Positions 62,866-64,000 of a stretch of DNA of 64,000 nucleotides are shown piece by piece. The notes beneath the pieces are model-generated. The model was not told the origin of the DNA. It saw only the letters and a program-made list of their open reading frames with translations, and did no database searches. Each line of letters opens with the position of its first letter. Positions within the stretch are counted from its first letter, which is position 1. The position numbers and the translations under genes are program-made. The stretch comes from Pseudomonas floridensis (GTDB lineage: Bacteria; Pseudomonadota; Gammaproteobacteria; Pseudomonadales; Pseudomonadaceae): assembly GCF_002087235.1 (NCBI RefSeq), contig NZ_MUIO01000015.1:1-64000 (forward strand), read 5' to 3'.

Positions 62866-64000
62866 ATGCAAACGTTAAGGGTTTTGTACGAGTCGGTCGA
62901 AAAGCAGTTTTTCAACACGCTGACCAAAAAGCTCTCAAGCCTTTTCCTGCTGGTCGCTGTCAGTGCACTGCTGTACTGGGTAGCGCTCTGCGTACGCGCA
63001 GACATCCTGACGCTGTTGCGTGGCGCTTCACTGGAAACCGGAGTGCTGGCCCGTATCGAAGGCAAGCTGGACGTTCTAAGCAATGCCATTCTGGTCAGTG
63101 CGCTGTTCACACTGGGCATGGTCGGCTTCATGGTCTGGTACCTGCGTCACCTCATTGTGCGTCCGGTCATGTTCATGACCGGGGCACTGGAAGAGATCGC
63201 CAATGGTGAGGGAGACCTGTCCAAGGATCTTCCGTTGCTGACCCACGATGAAATTCGCGTTCTGGCCAGCACTTGCAACCGTTTCCTGGCCAAGCAGCGC
63301 GAAGTCATCAGTAGCATTCAGGCATTGACGGTGCAGATCGCGGTCGAGTCGGCGCGCTCGCTGAAGAACATCAGCGACTCCAGCGACAGCGCCACCGATC
63401 AGGCTCGCTTTGCCAAAGAGGTCATGGATCAGAGCAACATGGCGGTGGGCAGCATTGAAGACGTGTCGCAACAGACCCAAGGTATTTCCAGCACCACCGC
63501 GCAGAACCTGAGCATGGCTCGCGGCTCGTACTCCGAGCTGCTGGAGGTGACCGGCAACATCAGCCAGATCTCCAGCAGCCTCAATGAGTTTGGTGTATTG
63601 GTGTCGGCCTTGAATGAACGCTCATCGAGCATCAAATCGATCGTCGGCCTGATCCAGCAGATTTCCTCGCAGACCAACCTGCTGGCCCTCAACGCGGCCA
63701 TCGAAGCGGCTCGGGCCGGCGAAAGCGGTCGCGGCTTCGCTGTGGTTGCCGACGAAGTGCGCACGTTGGCGCAGAACGTCAGCCGTGCGACAGACGACAT
63801 CTCTCAGAATATCGACGCGATGCTGCTGGAGGTCAGTTCCACCTATGAACAGACCCTTCAGATCAGTCAGAGCGCGCGCGAAACCCAGCAGGTCGTGGAA
63901 CGTGCTTCCGGACATTTCGAGAGCATGATCGGCGACTTCGAGTCGACCAATGGCAAGCTCGCCGACATTGCCGGACATATCCAGCAATTTGCCAGCACCA
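62866..64000 (+). CDS. Chemoreceptor (MCP), partial at window end
   Basis: An open frame of at least 378 residues that runs out of the window. It has two helices close together ([20 protein letters not shown] and [20 protein letters not shown]) with only about 60 residues between, then HAMP and the MCP hairpin ([20 protein letters not shown]). The small periplasmic part suggests sensing of membrane or energy state rather than a soluble ligand. GGAG lies eight bases upstream of the ATG. Confidence 0.9.
   Translation, partial: MQTLRVLYESVEKQFFNTLTKKLSSLFLLVAVSALLYWVALCVRADILTLLRGASLETGVLARIEGKLDVLSNAILVSALFTLGMVGFMVWYLRHLIVRPVMFMTGALEEIANGEGDLSKDLPLLTHDEIRVLASTCNRFLAKQREVISSIQALTVQIAVESARSLKNISDSSDSATDQARFAKEVMDQSNMAVGSIEDVSQQTQGISSTTAQNLSMARGSYSELLEVTGNISQISSSLNEFGVLVSALNERSSSIKSIVGLIQQISSQTNLLALNAAIEAARAGESGRGFAVVADEVRTLAQNVSRATDDISQNIDAMLLEVSSTYEQTLQISQSARETQQVVERASGHFESMIGDFESTNGKLADIAGHIQQFAST

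Overview
The window reads as about 64 kb of chromosome from a fluorescent pseudomonad, most likely the Pseudomonas syringae group. The reasons are moderately high G+C, dense genes with GGAG-type ribosome sites, many chemoreceptors, a cyoABCD oxidase, sfnG, an extended-N-terminus TonB and a Pseudomonas-type REP doublet. The genus is inferred with good confidence and the species group with moderate confidence. No rRNA, tRNA, insertion sequence, phage, plasmid or CRISPR feature was seen.

Layout. 1-8.5 kb: an isochorismatase-type hydrolase divergent from a GlxA-type regulator; an EutR-like AraC regulator, a SphA-type porin and an amidase in one direction, facing an arginase-fold enzyme and a second AraC regulator; then small unknown genes. 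8.6-14 kb: cyoABCD on the minus strand, with a doubly broken hybrid sensor kinase where cyoE would often lie. 14-16.5 kb: small hydrophilic stress-type genes and a ClpP-like protein. 16.7-20.3 kb: a soluble receptor with four tandem PAS domains, coupled to a triple-CheW protein. 20.5-28.6 kb: GNAT acetyltransferase, a lipoprotein-free MBL-fold protein divergent from a LysR regulator, a frameshifted dCache chemoreceptor, and a luciferase-type oxidoreductase preceded by an internally deleted flavin reductase. 28.8-36.9 kb: sfnG behind a sigma-54-type promoter, a diguanylate cyclase with a coupled leader ORF, and an RND efflux pair divergent from a TetR gene across a perfect 38-bp palindrome.

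36.9-46.8 kb is the most coherent block: two TonB-dependent receptors flank a DUF2946-SCO-PCuAC copper set and a private tonB-exbB-exbD operon. It looks like an energised outer-membrane uptake system tied to copper handling, and cytochrome oxidase maturation is one plausible destination. 46.8-53.3 kb holds an Nramp homologue without the usual metal motifs, a nitrilase-family hydrolase, an MFS transporter, a DUF1289 pair, a Tat-exported SMP-30 lactonase and a DUF1206 membrane protein. 53.4-64 kb is sensory and uptake: a chemoreceptor followed directly by a sugar-type binding protein with no ABC transporter, a DRGH nuclease, a complete TRAP transporter (dctQ-dctM-dctP), and two more chemoreceptors, the last running off the window.

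Overall it is an accessory-flavoured stretch dominated by sensing (five chemoreceptor genes, one broken), nutrient uptake and nitrogen/sulfur scavenging. Several genes are decaying: the sensor kinase, the dCache chemoreceptor and the flavin reductase.
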